Assembly: GCA_016184125.1 (NCBI GenBank)
Contig: JACPDG010000041.1
Coordinates: forward strand, 1-64,000
Reading direction: 5' to 3'
Source of the DNA: Candidatus Rokuibacteriota bacterium
GTDB taxonomy: Bacteria; Methylomirabilota; Methylomirabilia; Rokubacteriales; CSP1-6
DNA: 64,000 nucleotides
This document shows, piece after piece, positions 50,868-58,863 of this stretch; the first letter of the stretch is position 1; each line of letters opens with the position of its first letter. The position numbers and the translations under genes are program-made. A model generated the notes under the pieces. It worked only from the letters and a program-made list of their open reading frames with translations. It did no database searches and had not been told where the DNA came from.

Positions 50868-52130
50868 TTACGGGTACAGGCCGCGGATCTTGTAGCCCTC
50901 GGCGACGCGGCGGATCCCTTCCATGAGCGCGGCGGTGCGGAGGTCGGTGCCTTCCTTGGTCGCCACGCCCCACACCCTGTTGAACGCGCGCGTCATGACC
51001 TCCTGCAGGCGCGCGGTGATCTCGCTCTCCCGCCAGAAGTAGTACTGGAGACCCTGCACCCACTCGAAGTACGAGACGACGACGCCGCCCGCGTTCGCGA
51101 GCACGTCGGGAACGACGGTGACGCCTCGATCGCGCAGGATCGCGTCCGCCTCCAGTGTGGTCGGTCCGTTCGCGCCTTCGACGACGATGTGCGCCTTGAC
51201 GCGGTCCGCGTTGTCCTCCCGGATCTGGGAGGCGACGGCCGCCGGGATGACGATGTCGCACGCCTGCTCGAGGATCTCCTGATTGGTGAGACGGTCGGTG
51301 TCGGGAAACCCCACGACGGTGCCCGCCTCGGCGACGTGCCGCTCCAGCTGGGCCACGTCGATGCCGCGCGGGTTCCAGATCCCGCCCCCCAGGTCGCTGA
51401 TGCCCGCGATGATCGCGCCCTCGCGCCACAGCAGCCGCGCCGCCACCGACCCGACGTTGCCGAACCCCTGGACGGCGACCTTCCGGCCGCGGATCTCCTC
51501 GCCGAGCATGCGTGCCGCCTGGTAGAGGACGTACACGATGCCGCGTCCCGTCGCTTCGCGCCGGCCCGCCGAGCCGCCGATCAGGAGCGGCTTGCCGGTC
51601 ACGACTCCGGGAACCGTTCTCCCCTGTGTCATGGAATAGGTATCCATCATCCAGGCCATGACCTGCTCGTCGGTGCCCAGGTCGGGGGCCGGGATGTCGA
51701 GGTCCGGGCCGATCAACAGGATGATCTCGGCGGTGTAGCGCCGCGTCAGGTGCTCGAGCTCCGTCCGTGAGAGCTGCCGCGGATTGCACCGTACACCGCC
51801 CTTGGCGCCGCCGTACGGGAGCCCCATGAGGGCGCACTTCCAGCTCATCAGCATCGCGAGGGCGGTGACCTCGCCCAGGTTGACGTCCGGCGCGTACCGG
51901 AGGCCGCCCTTCGTGGGACCGAGGACGGTGTTGTGGTGCACGCGGTAACCCGTGAATACTCCTGTCTTTCCATTGTCCATGCGAATCGGGATGGACACGA
52001 CGAGCGCCCGGCGGGGATGTCTGAGCCGCTCGTGAACGTCCGGGTCGACGCCGAGCTTCTGGGCGACGTGATCGAGCTGGCGCAGCGCGGTACGGAGCAT
52101 CTCGGACTCGAACTCTCGATGGTCAGTCAT
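50868..52130 (-). CDS. Glu/Leu/Phe/Val dehydrogenase (glutamate dehydrogenase)
   Basis: A 420-aa protein. The substrate and catalytic loop is MSWKCALMGLPYGGAKGGV and the Rossmann fold is KVAVQGFGNVGSVAARLLWR. NPRQLSRTELEHLTRRYT and AGGVVVSYFEWVQGLQYYFW are typical of hexameric GDH of the GdhA/RocG type. It interconverts glutamate and 2-oxoglutarate plus ammonia. Divergent from the Rrf2 regulator with an 88-bp shared region. Confidence 0.93.
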   Translation of the reverse strand: MTDHREFESEMLRTALRQLDHVAQKLGVDPDVHERLRHPRRALVVSIPIRMDNGKTGVFTGYRVHHNTVLGPTKGGLRYAPDVNLGEVTALAMLMSWKCALMGLPYGGAKGGVRCNPRQLSRTELEHLTRRYTAEIILLIGPDLDIPAPDLGTDEQVMAWMMDTYSMTQGRTVPGVVTGKPLLIGGSAGRREATGRGIVYVLYQAARMLGEEIRGRKVAVQGFGNVGSVAARLLWREGAIIAGISDLGGGIWNPRGIDVAQLERHVAEAGTVVGFPDTDRLTNQEILEQACDIVIPAAVASQIREDNADRVKAHIVVEGANGPTTLEADAILRDRGVTVVPDVLANAGGVVVSYFEWVQGLQYYFWRESEITARLQEVMTRAFNRVWGVATKEGTDLRTAALMEGIRRVAEGYKIRGLYP

Positions 52131-52140
52131 GGTCTTTCCC

Positions 52141-52218
52141 TTGACATGGCAGGCTCAAAGCGGGAGAATCCGACTGATTGTATCGGCGACCAAAAGCGTC
52201 GGGTATAGTCAACGTACG
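52141..52218 (+). promoter_or_regulatory. Rrf2 promoter region with possible operator
   Basis: TATAGT (52204-52209) ends nine bases before ATG 52219, another leaderless arrangement. CCGA-CTGATTGTA-TCGG (52170-52186) is a gapped inverted repeat where a -35 region would lie and resembles Rrf2/IscR-type sites, suggesting autorepression. A TTGACA (52141) with GAGAAT 17 bases on is an alternative, further upstream promoter. Confidence 0.4.
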
Positions 52219-52665
52219 ATGCTTCGATTCACCAAGCGCGCGGATTACGGGTTGATGGCGATCCATTATATTGCCGTCCACGAGGATCATGGCGCCGTCA
52301 GCGCGAAGCGGATCGCCGAGGAGTTCCGGATCCCGCCTGAACTGCTTGCAAAGATCCTGCAACGTCTCGCGCGCGAGAGGCTGATCGTGAGCCAGAACGG
52401 ACCAAAGGGAGGATACGTCCTGTCCCAGCGGTCGACGACGATCACGGTCGGTCAGGTGATTCGGGCCCTCGAGGGGCCCATCCGGATCGTCGAGTGCTAC
52501 GAGCAGGCGAGCGAATGCCCGCAGCTCGAGCGGTGCAACCTGCGGCGTCCGGTACAGAAAATACAAGCGGCGATCAGCCAGATGCTCGACACGATGAGCC
52601 TCGCCGAGCTGACGGGCGACGACATCCCGGAGTTGCTGACCATCAATGGCAGGGCGGGCTGCTGA
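52219..52665 (+). CDS. iscR: Rrf2-family regulator, IscR-like
   Basis: A 148-aa protein: winged HTH (LRFTKRADYGLMAIHYIAVH, then RIAEEFRIPPELLAKILQRL) and three Cys (C93, C100, C106) spaced C-x6-C-x5-C for a 2Fe-2S cluster; E. coli IscR has x5 and x5. As the first gene before iscS, it should sense Fe-S status and control the operon. ATG 52219 gives the canonical start; the longer frame from 52129 overlaps gdh. Confidence 0.9.
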   Translation: MLRFTKRADYGLMAIHYIAVHEDHGAVSAKRIAEEFRIPPELLAKILQRLARERLIVSQNGPKGGYVLSQRSTTITVGQVIRALEGPIRIVECYEQASECPQLERCNLRRPVQKIQAAISQMLDTMSLAELTGDDIPELLTINGRAGC

Positions 52666-52718
52666 CGGTCAATGGGAGAGCCAGTTGAGCGCTTGCCAAC
52701 GTACTAGGTGCCCGAGGA

Positions 52719-52789
52719 GCGCCCCGGCTGCGCCGGGGCGCTTCCGAGCCACCAAGGGGGGCTTGGGGGGCTTCGATAATCCCCCCAAG
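52719..52789 (+). repeat. Double-hairpin element in the iscR-iscS gap
   Basis: Hairpin 1: GCGCCCCGGC (52719-52728) with GCCGGGGCGC (52732-52741). Hairpin 2: CTTGGGGGG (52762-52770) with CCCCCCAAG (52781-52789), loop CTTCGATAAT. The last AAG begins the iscS ribosome site AAGGAGG (52787-52793), so the second stem partly masks it. Confidence 0.8.
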
Positions 52790-52797
52790 GAGGACAG

Positions 52798-54021
52798 ATG
52801 CTGAAGTTCCCCATTTTCATGGATGCGCAGTCGACGACGCCGTGCGACCCACGCGTGGTCGAGGCGATGATGCCGTACTTCACCGAGAAGTTCGGTCATC
52901 CCGCGAGCCGCAACCACCCGTTCGGCTGGGAGGCCGAGGCGGCGGTCGACCGCGCGCGCGGCCAGATCGCCAGGCTCATCGGCGCGCGCGACCCGAAGGA
53001 GATCGTCTTCACGTCCGGAGGGACCGAGTCGATCAACCTGGCGCTCAAGGGCATCGCGGAGATGTACCGGGAGAAGGGCAACCACATCGTCACGACCGTC
53101 ATCGAACAACGCGCCGGGATCGATGTGGCGAAGCGCCTCGAGCGCCAGGGGCTCGAGGTCACGTACGTCCCCGTGCAGCCGGACGGGCTCATCGACGTCG
53201 CGGAGATCGAGAAGGCGATCACGCCGAGGACGATCCTGATCTCGGTGATGTTCGCGAACAACGAGATCGGCACGATCCAGGACATCGCGGCGATCGGCAG
53301 GCTCGCCAAGTCCAGGGGCGTCATCTTCCACACCGACGCCACCCAGGCGGCCGGCAAGACGCCGATCGACGTCGAGGCGATGGGCATCGACCTGCTGTCG
53401 TGCACCGCGCACCTCGTGCACGGGCCGAAGGGTGCCGGCGCGCTCTACGTGCGACGGAAGGGCCCGCGCGTGCGCCTGACGCCGCTGATCGACGGCGGCG
53501 GTCACGAGCGGGGCATGCGATCGGGGACGCTGGCGGTGCCGCTGATCGTCGGCTTCGGTCGCGCCGCGGAGATCTGCCGGGAGGAGATGGCCGACGAGGC
53601 CGCGCGGATCGGGAAGCTGCGGGACCGGCTCCAGGACATGATCCTGTCGAGCGTGGACGAGTGCTTCCTGAACGGGCATCCGGACCGCCGGCTCCCGAAC
53701 AACCTGAACGTCTCCTTCGCCTACGTCGAGGGCGAATCGGTGCTGATGGGCCTGAACAAGGAGACCGCGCTCAGCTCCGGGTCGGCGTGCACGTCCGCGA
53801 CGCTCGAGCCCTCGTACGTCATCGCGGCGCTCGGCGCGTCCGCGGAACTGGCCCACTCCTCGATCCGGTTCAGCCTCCACCGGTTCAACACGGAGGAGGA
53901 GGTCGAGTACGTGGGGCAGCGGACGATCGAGGTCGTGAAGCGCCTGCGCGAGATGTCGCCGCTGTACGAGCTCGCCAAGGAAGGTGTGGACCTCAAGTCC
54001 ATCAAGTGGAAAGCGGATTAG
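52798..54021 (+). CDS. iscS: IscS-like cysteine desulfurase homologue lacking the PLP lysine
   Basis: A 407-aa protein collinear with E. coli IscS. Kept: [16 protein letters not shown]155 in FANNEIGT, D180 and Q183 in TDATQAAG, HERGMRSGT, and the persulfide Cys331 in SSGSACTSA. Changed: the PLP Schiff-base lysine K206 is Leu (SCTAHLVHGPKG, codon CTC) and the PLP-stacking H104 is Gln (VIEQRAG). Such a protein should not form the internal aldimine. It keeps the canonical place at the head of the isc genes and an AAGGAGG site. It may act as a structural partner of IscU. Two separate codon changes argue against a sequencing error. Confidence 0.9.
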   Translation: MLKFPIFMDAQSTTPCDPRVVEAMMPYFTEKFGHPASRNHPFGWEAEAAVDRARGQIARLIGARDPKEIVFTSGGTESINLALKGIAEMYREKGNHIVTTVIEQRAGIDVAKRLERQGLEVTYVPVQPDGLIDVAEIEKAITPRTILISVMFANNEIGTIQDIAAIGRLAKSRGVIFHTDATQAAGKTPIDVEAMGIDLLSCTAHLVHGPKGAGALYVRRKGPRVRLTPLIDGGGHERGMRSGTLAVPLIVGFGRAAEICREEMADEAARIGKLRDRLQDMILSSVDECFLNGHPDRRLPNNLNVSFAYVEGESVLMGLNKETALSSGSACTSATLEPSYVIAALGASAELAHSSIRFSLHRFNTEEEVEYVGQRTIEVVKRLREMSPLYELAKEGVDLKSIKWKAD

Positions 54022-54037
54022 AGGGGGGCAGCAGGAC

Positions 54038-54460
54038 ATGGCTTACAGCGACAAGGTCGTCGATCACTACAACAACCCGCGCAACGTCGGGTCCTTCGGG
54101 AAGGACACGCCCGGCGTCGGCACGGGGCTCGTTGGCGCGCCGGAGTGCGGCGACGTCATGAAGCTCCAGATCAAGGTGAACCTGGAGACGGGCGTGATCG
54201 AGGACGCGAAGTTCAAGACGTTCGGGTGCGGCAGCGCGATCGCGTCGTCCAGCCTCGCCACCGAGTGGCTCAAGGGCAGGACGGTCGACGAGGCGGCGGT
54301 CATCAAGAACACCGACATCGTCACCGAGCTGAAGCTGCCGCCGGTCAAGATCCACTGCTCGGTGCTCGCGGAGGATGCCATCAAGGCCGCGCTCGCCGAC
54401 TACAAGACCAAGTGGGGGACGCAGGCGCCCGCGGAAGCGGCGGCCAGCGCGTCCTCGTAG
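54038..54460 (+). CDS. iscU: Fe-S cluster scaffold IscU
   Basis: A 140-aa protein with all scaffold ligands: C37 and D39 (GAPECGD), C64 (TFGCGSA), C107 (KIHCSVL). The LPPVK motif at 100-104 is the HscA-binding peptide. ATG 54038 follows GGGGGGCAGCAGG. The C-terminus has a short Ala/Ser-rich tail. It takes sulfur from an IscS and passes clusters to HscA/HscB and IscA. Confidence 0.95.
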   Translation: MAYSDKVVDHYNNPRNVGSFGKDTPGVGTGLVGAPECGDVMKLQIKVNLETGVIEDAKFKTFGCGSAIASSSLATEWLKGRTVDEAAVIKNTDIVTELKLPPVKIHCSVLAEDAIKAALADYKTKWGTQAPAEAAASASS

Positions 54461-54478
54461 CGAGGAGGAACCGTTCGC

Positions 54479-54808
54479 ATGGCGCTGACCCTGACCGAAA
54501 CGGCGATCAAGCACGTGAAGGAGCTCAAGCAGGGGCAGAACCTCCCGGACACCGCCTTCCTCCGGATGGGTGTGAAGGGCGGCGGGTGCTCGGGCATGTC
54601 GTACCTCCTCGAGTTCGACTCCGAGATGGGGCCGCACGACAAGGAGTTCGACATCGACGGCATCAAGGTCGTCTGCGACAAGAAGAGCTACCTCTACCTG
54701 AACGGGACGACGCTCGACTACGTGCAGCAGGGACTTCAGGGGGGATTCACGTTCGTGAACCCGCAGGCGAAGTCCAGCTGCGGCTGCGGCACGTCCTTCT
54801 CGGCATAG
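54479..54808 (+). CDS. iscA: Iron-sulfur assembly protein IscA
   Basis: A 109-aa A-type carrier: MALTLTETAIKHVKELKQ, first Cys in KGGGCSGMSYLLEF, and the C-terminal pair in AKSSCGCGTSF. It receives and delivers 2Fe-2S or 4Fe-4S clusters. A GAGGAGG-like site precedes it, 18 bp after iscU. Confidence 0.95.
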   Translation: MALTLTETAIKHVKELKQGQNLPDTAFLRMGVKGGGCSGMSYLLEFDSEMGPHDKEFDIDGIKVVCDKKSYLYLNGTTLDYVQQGLQGGFTFVNPQAKSSCGCGTSFSA

Positions 54809-54868
54809 CGGGGCCCGCGCGCGAGCCGGCTCACGGGCCCGCCGTCGGGCCCGTTGGCTTGTGGGGGC

Positions 54869-55468
54869 ATGATGAGGCGGATGAACTACTTCGAGGTGTT
54901 CTGCCTGGACCGGAAGCTGGGGATCGACGCCCAGGCGCTGCAGTCCCGGTTCTACGAGCTGTCGCGCCGGTGGCACCCGGACTTCCAGCAAGGCCGCACG
55001 CCCGAAGCGCAGGCCGAGGCGCTCGAGCGCTCGGCGCTCGTGAACGCCGCGTATCGCGCGCTCCGCGATCCCATCGCGCGCGTCGAGTACCTCGTGCGCC
55101 TCGCCGAGGGCCGCGACACGAAGGGGGGCGCCGTCGTGAAGCCGAAGGCGCCGCCCGAGCTGCTCGAGGAGATCTTCGAGCTGCTGGAGACGCTGGCCGA
55201 GGCTCGCGCGGGCGGCCTGGACGATGACCGCCGCGCCGAGCTCGCCGTCGAGCGCGATCGCCTCGTGAAGCGGCTCGCGGCCGAGGAAGACCGCCTGAAG
55301 GGCTCGCTCGCGACCGCGTGGGATTCGGCGACGCCGGCCGACCGGCCGCGGGTGCTCGCCGCGCTCAAGGACGCGCTCGCCGTCCGCGCCTACCTGAGGA
55401 CCGTGATCGACGACCTGACGAACGCCCTCGAGGGGCAGGAGAGCGATGCCGCGCATCATCGGCATTGA
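54869..55468 (+). CDS. hscB: Co-chaperone HscB
   Basis: A 199-aa J-protein: NYFEVFCLDRKLGIDAQALQ, the HPD motif in SRRWHPDFQQG, and a C-terminal three-helix IscU-binding domain. ATG 54869 is used; ATGs at 54872 and 54881 are equally possible. Overlaps hscA by 23 bp. It brings IscU to HscA and stimulates its ATPase. Confidence 0.92.
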   Translation: MMRRMNYFEVFCLDRKLGIDAQALQSRFYELSRRWHPDFQQGRTPEAQAEALERSALVNAAYRALRDPIARVEYLVRLAEGRDTKGGAVVKPKAPPELLEEIFELLETLAEARAGGLDDDRRAELAVERDRLVKRLAAEEDRLKGSLATAWDSATPADRPRVLAALKDALAVRAYLRTVIDDLTNALEGQESDAAHHRH

Positions 55469-57299
55469 CCTGGGGACGACGAACAGCCTCGTCGCGTACG
55501 TCGACGAGAAGATCGGTCTGCCCCGGGTGATCCCGGACGAGCGCGGGCGCGTGCTCCTGCCGTCGGTCGTCTCCTTCACGCCCGAGGGCATCCTCGTGGG
55601 CGAGGACGCCAGGCGGCAGCTGGTGCGCCGGGCCGATGCCACCGTCTACTCGGTCAAGCGCCTCATGGGGCGGAGCTACGACGACGTCAAGGACGAGCTG
55701 AAGTACCTGCCGTTCACGATCGTGCCGGGTGACGGCATCGTGAGGATCCAGGCCGGCGGTCGCGAGGTGACGCCGCCCGAGGTGTCGGCGGTCGTGCTGC
55801 GGGCGCTCAAGGACCGCGCGGAGCGTGCCTTCGACGAACCGATCGAGAAGGCCGTCGTCACCGTGCCGGCGTACTTCAACGACAGCCAGCGACAGGCCAC
55901 GCGTGACGCGGGGCGGATCGCGGGCCTCGACGTCGTCCGGATCGTGAACGAGCCGACGGCCGCGTCGCTGGCGTACGGGCTGGACCGGCTCGAGCACGGC
56001 ATCGTCGCGGTCTACGACCTGGGCGGCGGCACCTTCGACATCTCCATCCTCCGCGTCCAGGAGGGGATCTTCGAAGTGCTGGCGACGAACGGGGATACGC
56101 ACCTGGGCGGAGACGACTTCGACCGCGTGCTGATGCTCTGGCTCCTCGAGGACGTCCAGGCCCGGCACCACCGGGAGCTCGAAGGCTGCGGGATCAACCT
56201 CGCGCGCGACAACGACGCGATGCAGGAGCTCAGGCTCGCGGCCGAGGCGGCGAAGATCCGGCTCTCGACCGAGGAGCGCACGGGGCTCACCCTGCCGTTC
56301 GGGGAGTTCACGTACCGGCGCGAGATCACGCGGGCGGACATCGAGCGGCTCATCGAGCCGCTGGTCCAGAAGACGCTCGGGCCGTGCCGCATGGCGCTCA
56401 AGGACGCGGGCCTCGGACCCGACGGCATCGACGAGGTCGTGCTCGTCGGCGGGTCGACGCGCGTGCCGCTCGTGCGGCGGCGCGTGCAGGAGCTCTTCCG
56501 GAAGCCGCCGCACAGCCACCTCAACCCGGAGGAGGTCGTCGCGCTCGGCGCCGCGGTGCAGGCGGGGATCCTGGCCGGCGGGATCCGGGACATGCTGCTG
56601 CTCGACGTGACGCCGCTGTCGCTCGGCATCGAGACCCTGGGCGGCATCGTGGGCGTGCTGATCGCGCGCAACACCACGATCCCGACGAGTGCCCGGGAGT
56701 TGTTCACGACCTCCGCCGACGGCCAGACCGTGGTCGACATGCACGTGGTCCAGGGCGAGCGCGAGCTGGCGAAGGACTGCCGGTCGCTCGCGCGCTTCGA
56801 GCTCCGCGGCATCGATCCGATGCCGGCCGGGATGCCCAAGATCGAGGTCACGTTCCTGATCGACGCCGACGGCCTGCTCCAGGTGACGGCGAAGGAGCTC
56901 CGGACGGGCAAGGCGGCGTCGATCGTGGTGAAGCCGACGTACGGGCTCACGGAGGCCGACGTCGAGCGGATGATCGAGGACTCGTTCACGTACGCGGAGG
57001 CGGACGTCGAGACGCGGCTCACCATCGAGGCGCGCAACGAGGCCGACACGGTGATCACGCACGTGCGGCGGGCGCTCGCGCAGGCCGCGCACCTCACCGA
57101 CGCCGCCGAGCGCGCCCGCATCGAGACCGCGCTCGCCGAGCTCCTGCGCGCGCGCGGCGGGGACGACCGCGATCTGATCATCGAGAAGACGACCGAGGTG
57201 AACCGAGCGACCGAGCGGCTCGCCGAGGCGATGATGGACGCGGCGCTGCGCGGCGCCATCGAGAGCCGGCGCGCCGACGAGATCATGGAGTCGTCGTGA
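55446..57299 (+). CDS. hscA: Fe-S assembly chaperone HscA
   Basis: A 617-aa Hsp70: ATPase signatures GIDLGTTNSLVAYVDE, VYDLGGGTFDISILRV and VVLVGGSTRVPLVRRRVQEL; substrate-binding domain from about 380 (LLLDVTPLSLGIETLGGIVG). Length and lack of a DnaK-like C-terminal tail fit HscA. It releases clusters from IscU by binding LPPVK. Confidence 0.95.
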   Translation: MPRIIGIDLGTTNSLVAYVDEKIGLPRVIPDERGRVLLPSVVSFTPEGILVGEDARRQLVRRADATVYSVKRLMGRSYDDVKDELKYLPFTIVPGDGIVRIQAGGREVTPPEVSAVVLRALKDRAERAFDEPIEKAVVTVPAYFNDSQRQATRDAGRIAGLDVVRIVNEPTAASLAYGLDRLEHGIVAVYDLGGGTFDISILRVQEGIFEVLATNGDTHLGGDDFDRVLMLWLLEDVQARHHRELEGCGINLARDNDAMQELRLAAEAAKIRLSTEERTGLTLPFGEFTYRREITRADIERLIEPLVQKTLGPCRMALKDAGLGPDGIDEVVLVGGSTRVPLVRRRVQELFRKPPHSHLNPEEVVALGAAVQAGILAGGIRDMLLLDVTPLSLGIETLGGIVGVLIARNTTIPTSARELFTTSADGQTVVDMHVVQGERELAKDCRSLARFELRGIDPMPAGMPKIEVTFLIDADGLLQVTAKELRTGKAASIVVKPTYGLTEADVERMIEDSFTYAEADVETRLTIEARNEADTVITHVRRALAQAAHLTDAAERARIETALAELLRARGGDDRDLIIEKTTEVNRATERLAEAMMDAALRGAIESRRADEIMESS

Positions 57300-57622
57300 T
57301 GGCGTTTCACAAGGTGACGTTCCTTCCCCTCGATCGGACCGTGGAGGTCGACGATTCGAAGTACCCGCTCGCCGACCACGGCAAGCCGGGCTCGATCCTC
57401 GACATCGCGCTCGCCAACGACGTCGAGCTCGAGCACAACTGCGGCGGCAGCTGCGCCTGCACGACGTGTCACGTCATCGTGCGCGAGGGCGAGGAGAACC
57501 TCTCGGAGATGCAGGCGGACGAGGAGGACCGGCTCGACACGGCGGAGGGGCTGACGATCCACTCGCGGCTCGGCTGCCAGGCGGTCGTGCGGGGCGATGT
57601 CGTCGTGCAGATCCCCGACTAG
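57299..57622 (+). CDS. fdx: 2Fe-2S ferredoxin of the isc operon
   Basis: A 107-aa adrenodoxin-type ferredoxin. Ligands in ELEHNCGGSCACTTCHV (C-x5-C-x2-C pattern within the stretch) and RLGCQAVV. It supplies electrons for cluster assembly. The start overlaps the hscA stop by one base. Confidence 0.94.
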   Translation: MAFHKVTFLPLDRTVEVDDSKYPLADHGKPGSILDIALANDVELEHNCGGSCACTTCHVIVREGEENLSEMQADEEDRLDTAEGLTIHSRLGCQAVVRGDVVVQIPD

Positions 57623-57647
57623 CGGTCTGCGGGATGCGAGGTGGCGC

Positions 57648-57851
57648 ATGCTGACGTGGCGGGACGCTGAAGACATCGCGATGGCGCTCTCCGAGCGGTT
57701 CCCCGACACGGACCCGCTCACGGTGCGGTTCACCGACCTGCACCGCTGGGTGACCGAGCTGCCGGAGTTCTCGGACGACCCCAAGGCGTCCAACGAGGGG
57801 ATCCTCGAGAAGATCCAGATGGCGTGGGTGGAGGAAGTGCGGGGACGGTGA
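57648..57851 (+). CDS. iscX: Fe-S assembly protein IscX
   Basis: A 67-aa acidic protein: MLTWRDAEDIAMALSERFPD, DPLTVRFTDLHRWVTELPEF, and the ILEKIQMAWVEEV tail. It matches IscX in length and motif (DxxxxRFTDLHxWV). IscX binds IscS and iron and tunes desulfurase activity. Closes the operon in the E. coli order. Confidence 0.93.
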   Translation: MLTWRDAEDIAMALSERFPDTDPLTVRFTDLHRWVTELPEFSDDPKASNEGILEKIQMAWVEEVRGR

Positions 57852-57859
57852 TGCGCGAG

Positions 57860-58105
57860 CTACCAGGCGATGACCTGGTCCGACCCGAAGACGAGGTCCA
57901 CGAGTTGCGCGTAGTCGAGATCCGCCGGGACGCGCCGCACGGTCGTGCCGGCGCCCTCGGCGGCGGCCGCGGCGCCCTCGGCGGCGGCCGCGGCGCCCTC
58001 CAGCAGCACGACGATCACCCGGTCGCCCGCCTCGACCTGCCCCCGCATGGTGGCCGCGGCCAGGGTGTCCGGCGCCGCCTTGAGCAGGTGGACGACCTGC
58101 GCCAT
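57860..58105 (-). CDS. DsrH/TusB-like small protein
   Basis: An 81-aa protein (MAQVVHLLKAAPDTLAAATM ... LVDLVFGSDQVIAW) resembling DsrH/TusB in length and C-terminus. It contains no Cys, so it cannot carry persulfide. A 21-bp tandem repeat (57951-57999) encodes AAAAAEG repeats in the middle. Overlaps the middle gene by ATGA; last of three genes facing the isc operon. Confidence 0.6.
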   Translation of the reverse strand: MAQVVHLLKAAPDTLAAATMRGQVEAGDRVIVVLLEGAAAAAEGAAAAAEGAGTTVRRVPADLDYAQLVDLVFGSDQVIAW

Positions 58106-58461
58106 CAGAACACCATCACCCGCCGGGCCTGGCGGATGATCCCGGCGGCGTCGTCGGTCGTCACGCGGACGATCGGGTGCTGCTCCACGTTCCAGTCCGG
58201 ACGGTCGGGCACGGCGTCCGCCTCGACGTGGAACGGCACGCCGAGCGACCGCAGATTGGCGCGGAACTTCGCGATGTCGTCCCCGTCCACCAGGTCGTCC
58301 GTGTCCTCGTCGAGCAGATGCACCGCCGGGCCCCGGAGCAGGAACACCACCTCGTTCTCGCCGGCGACGACGCCGAGCCCGATGCGCATCGCCTCGTTCG
58401 CGCGATGGGACGTGCGCGGGTCGAGCGAGATCACGGCGACGACGGGCGGGTCAGTGGACAT
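58105..58461 (-). CDS. DsrE/DsrF-like protein, middle gene of the trio
   Basis: A 118-aa protein with a DsrE-like alpha/beta pattern (VVAVISLDPRTSHRANEAMR, then ENEVVFLLRGPAVHLLDED). It has no Cys. ATG 58461 is chosen because the 10 residues upstream are a translated piece of the repeat element. DsrEFH/TusBCD complexes relay sulfur; loss of Cys in this subunit is unusual or normal for this subgroup, which I cannot decide. Confidence 0.6.
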   Translation of the reverse strand: MSTDPPVVAVISLDPRTSHRANEAMRIGLGVVAGENEVVFLLRGPAVHLLDEDTDDLVDGDDIAKFRANLRSLGVPFHVEADAVPDRPDWNVEQHPIVRVTTDDAAGIIRQARRVMVF

Positions 58462-58464
58462 TGA

Positions 58465-58492
58465 CTTGGGGGGCTTCGATAGTCCCCCCATG
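58465..58492 (+). repeat. Terminal module of the hairpin element
   Basis: CTTGGGGGG (58465-58473) and CCCCCCATG (58484-58492) around CTTCGATAGT: only the second hairpin of the family, inserted between the two DsrE-like genes. In minus orientation it would translate as MGGLSKPPK, which creates a false N-terminus for the downstream gene. Confidence 0.8.
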
Positions 58493-58495
58493 AAA

Positions 58496-58822
58496 CTAAT
58501 TCAGCGCGATGAAGCGGTCGGTGCCGTTGATGATGTCGGTGAGCACGACCAGACCGCAGTACGTGACCGACTCCGACGCTTTGAGCGGGATCCGGCGCTT
58601 CTGGCAGCCGTAGGCGCACACGAAGAGCTTCGCGCCGCGGTCGGCGAGCGACCTCACGCGCGGATCGTCGAGGGCGCGGACGCCGTCATCGATAAGATAG
58701 AGGTAGACGGACGCGCCCCGGCCGAGCGCAGCGTCGCTGAGCCCGATCGCGGTGGCGAGGTTCGTGTCCTGCTCGGGGCCGGTGGACAGCATCAGCCCGA
58801 GCTTCTTGCCGGCGACGTCCAT
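58496..58822 (-). CDS. DsrE family protein
   Basis: A 108-aa DsrE-fold protein: KKLGLMLSTGPEQDTNLATA, YLYLIDDGVRAL, then the candidate sulfur carriers in KLFVCAYGCQKRRIP and YCGLVVL. First gene of the minus-strand trio and divergent from the second iscS by 41 bp, which fits a role in moving sulfur from a desulfurase. Confidence 0.78.
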   Translation of the reverse strand: MDVAGKKLGLMLSTGPEQDTNLATAIGLSDAALGRGASVYLYLIDDGVRALDDPRVRSLADRGAKLFVCAYGCQKRRIPLKASESVTYCGLVVLTDIINGTDRFIALN

Positions 58823-58863
58823 CGGGCGTCGAGCCTAACACCCCAGGGGAGAGGGAGCAAACC

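Noticed and set aside
58105-58491. DsrF-like gene starting at ATG 58491
   Set aside because: The extra ten residues (MGGLSKPPKS) are the translated repeat element.
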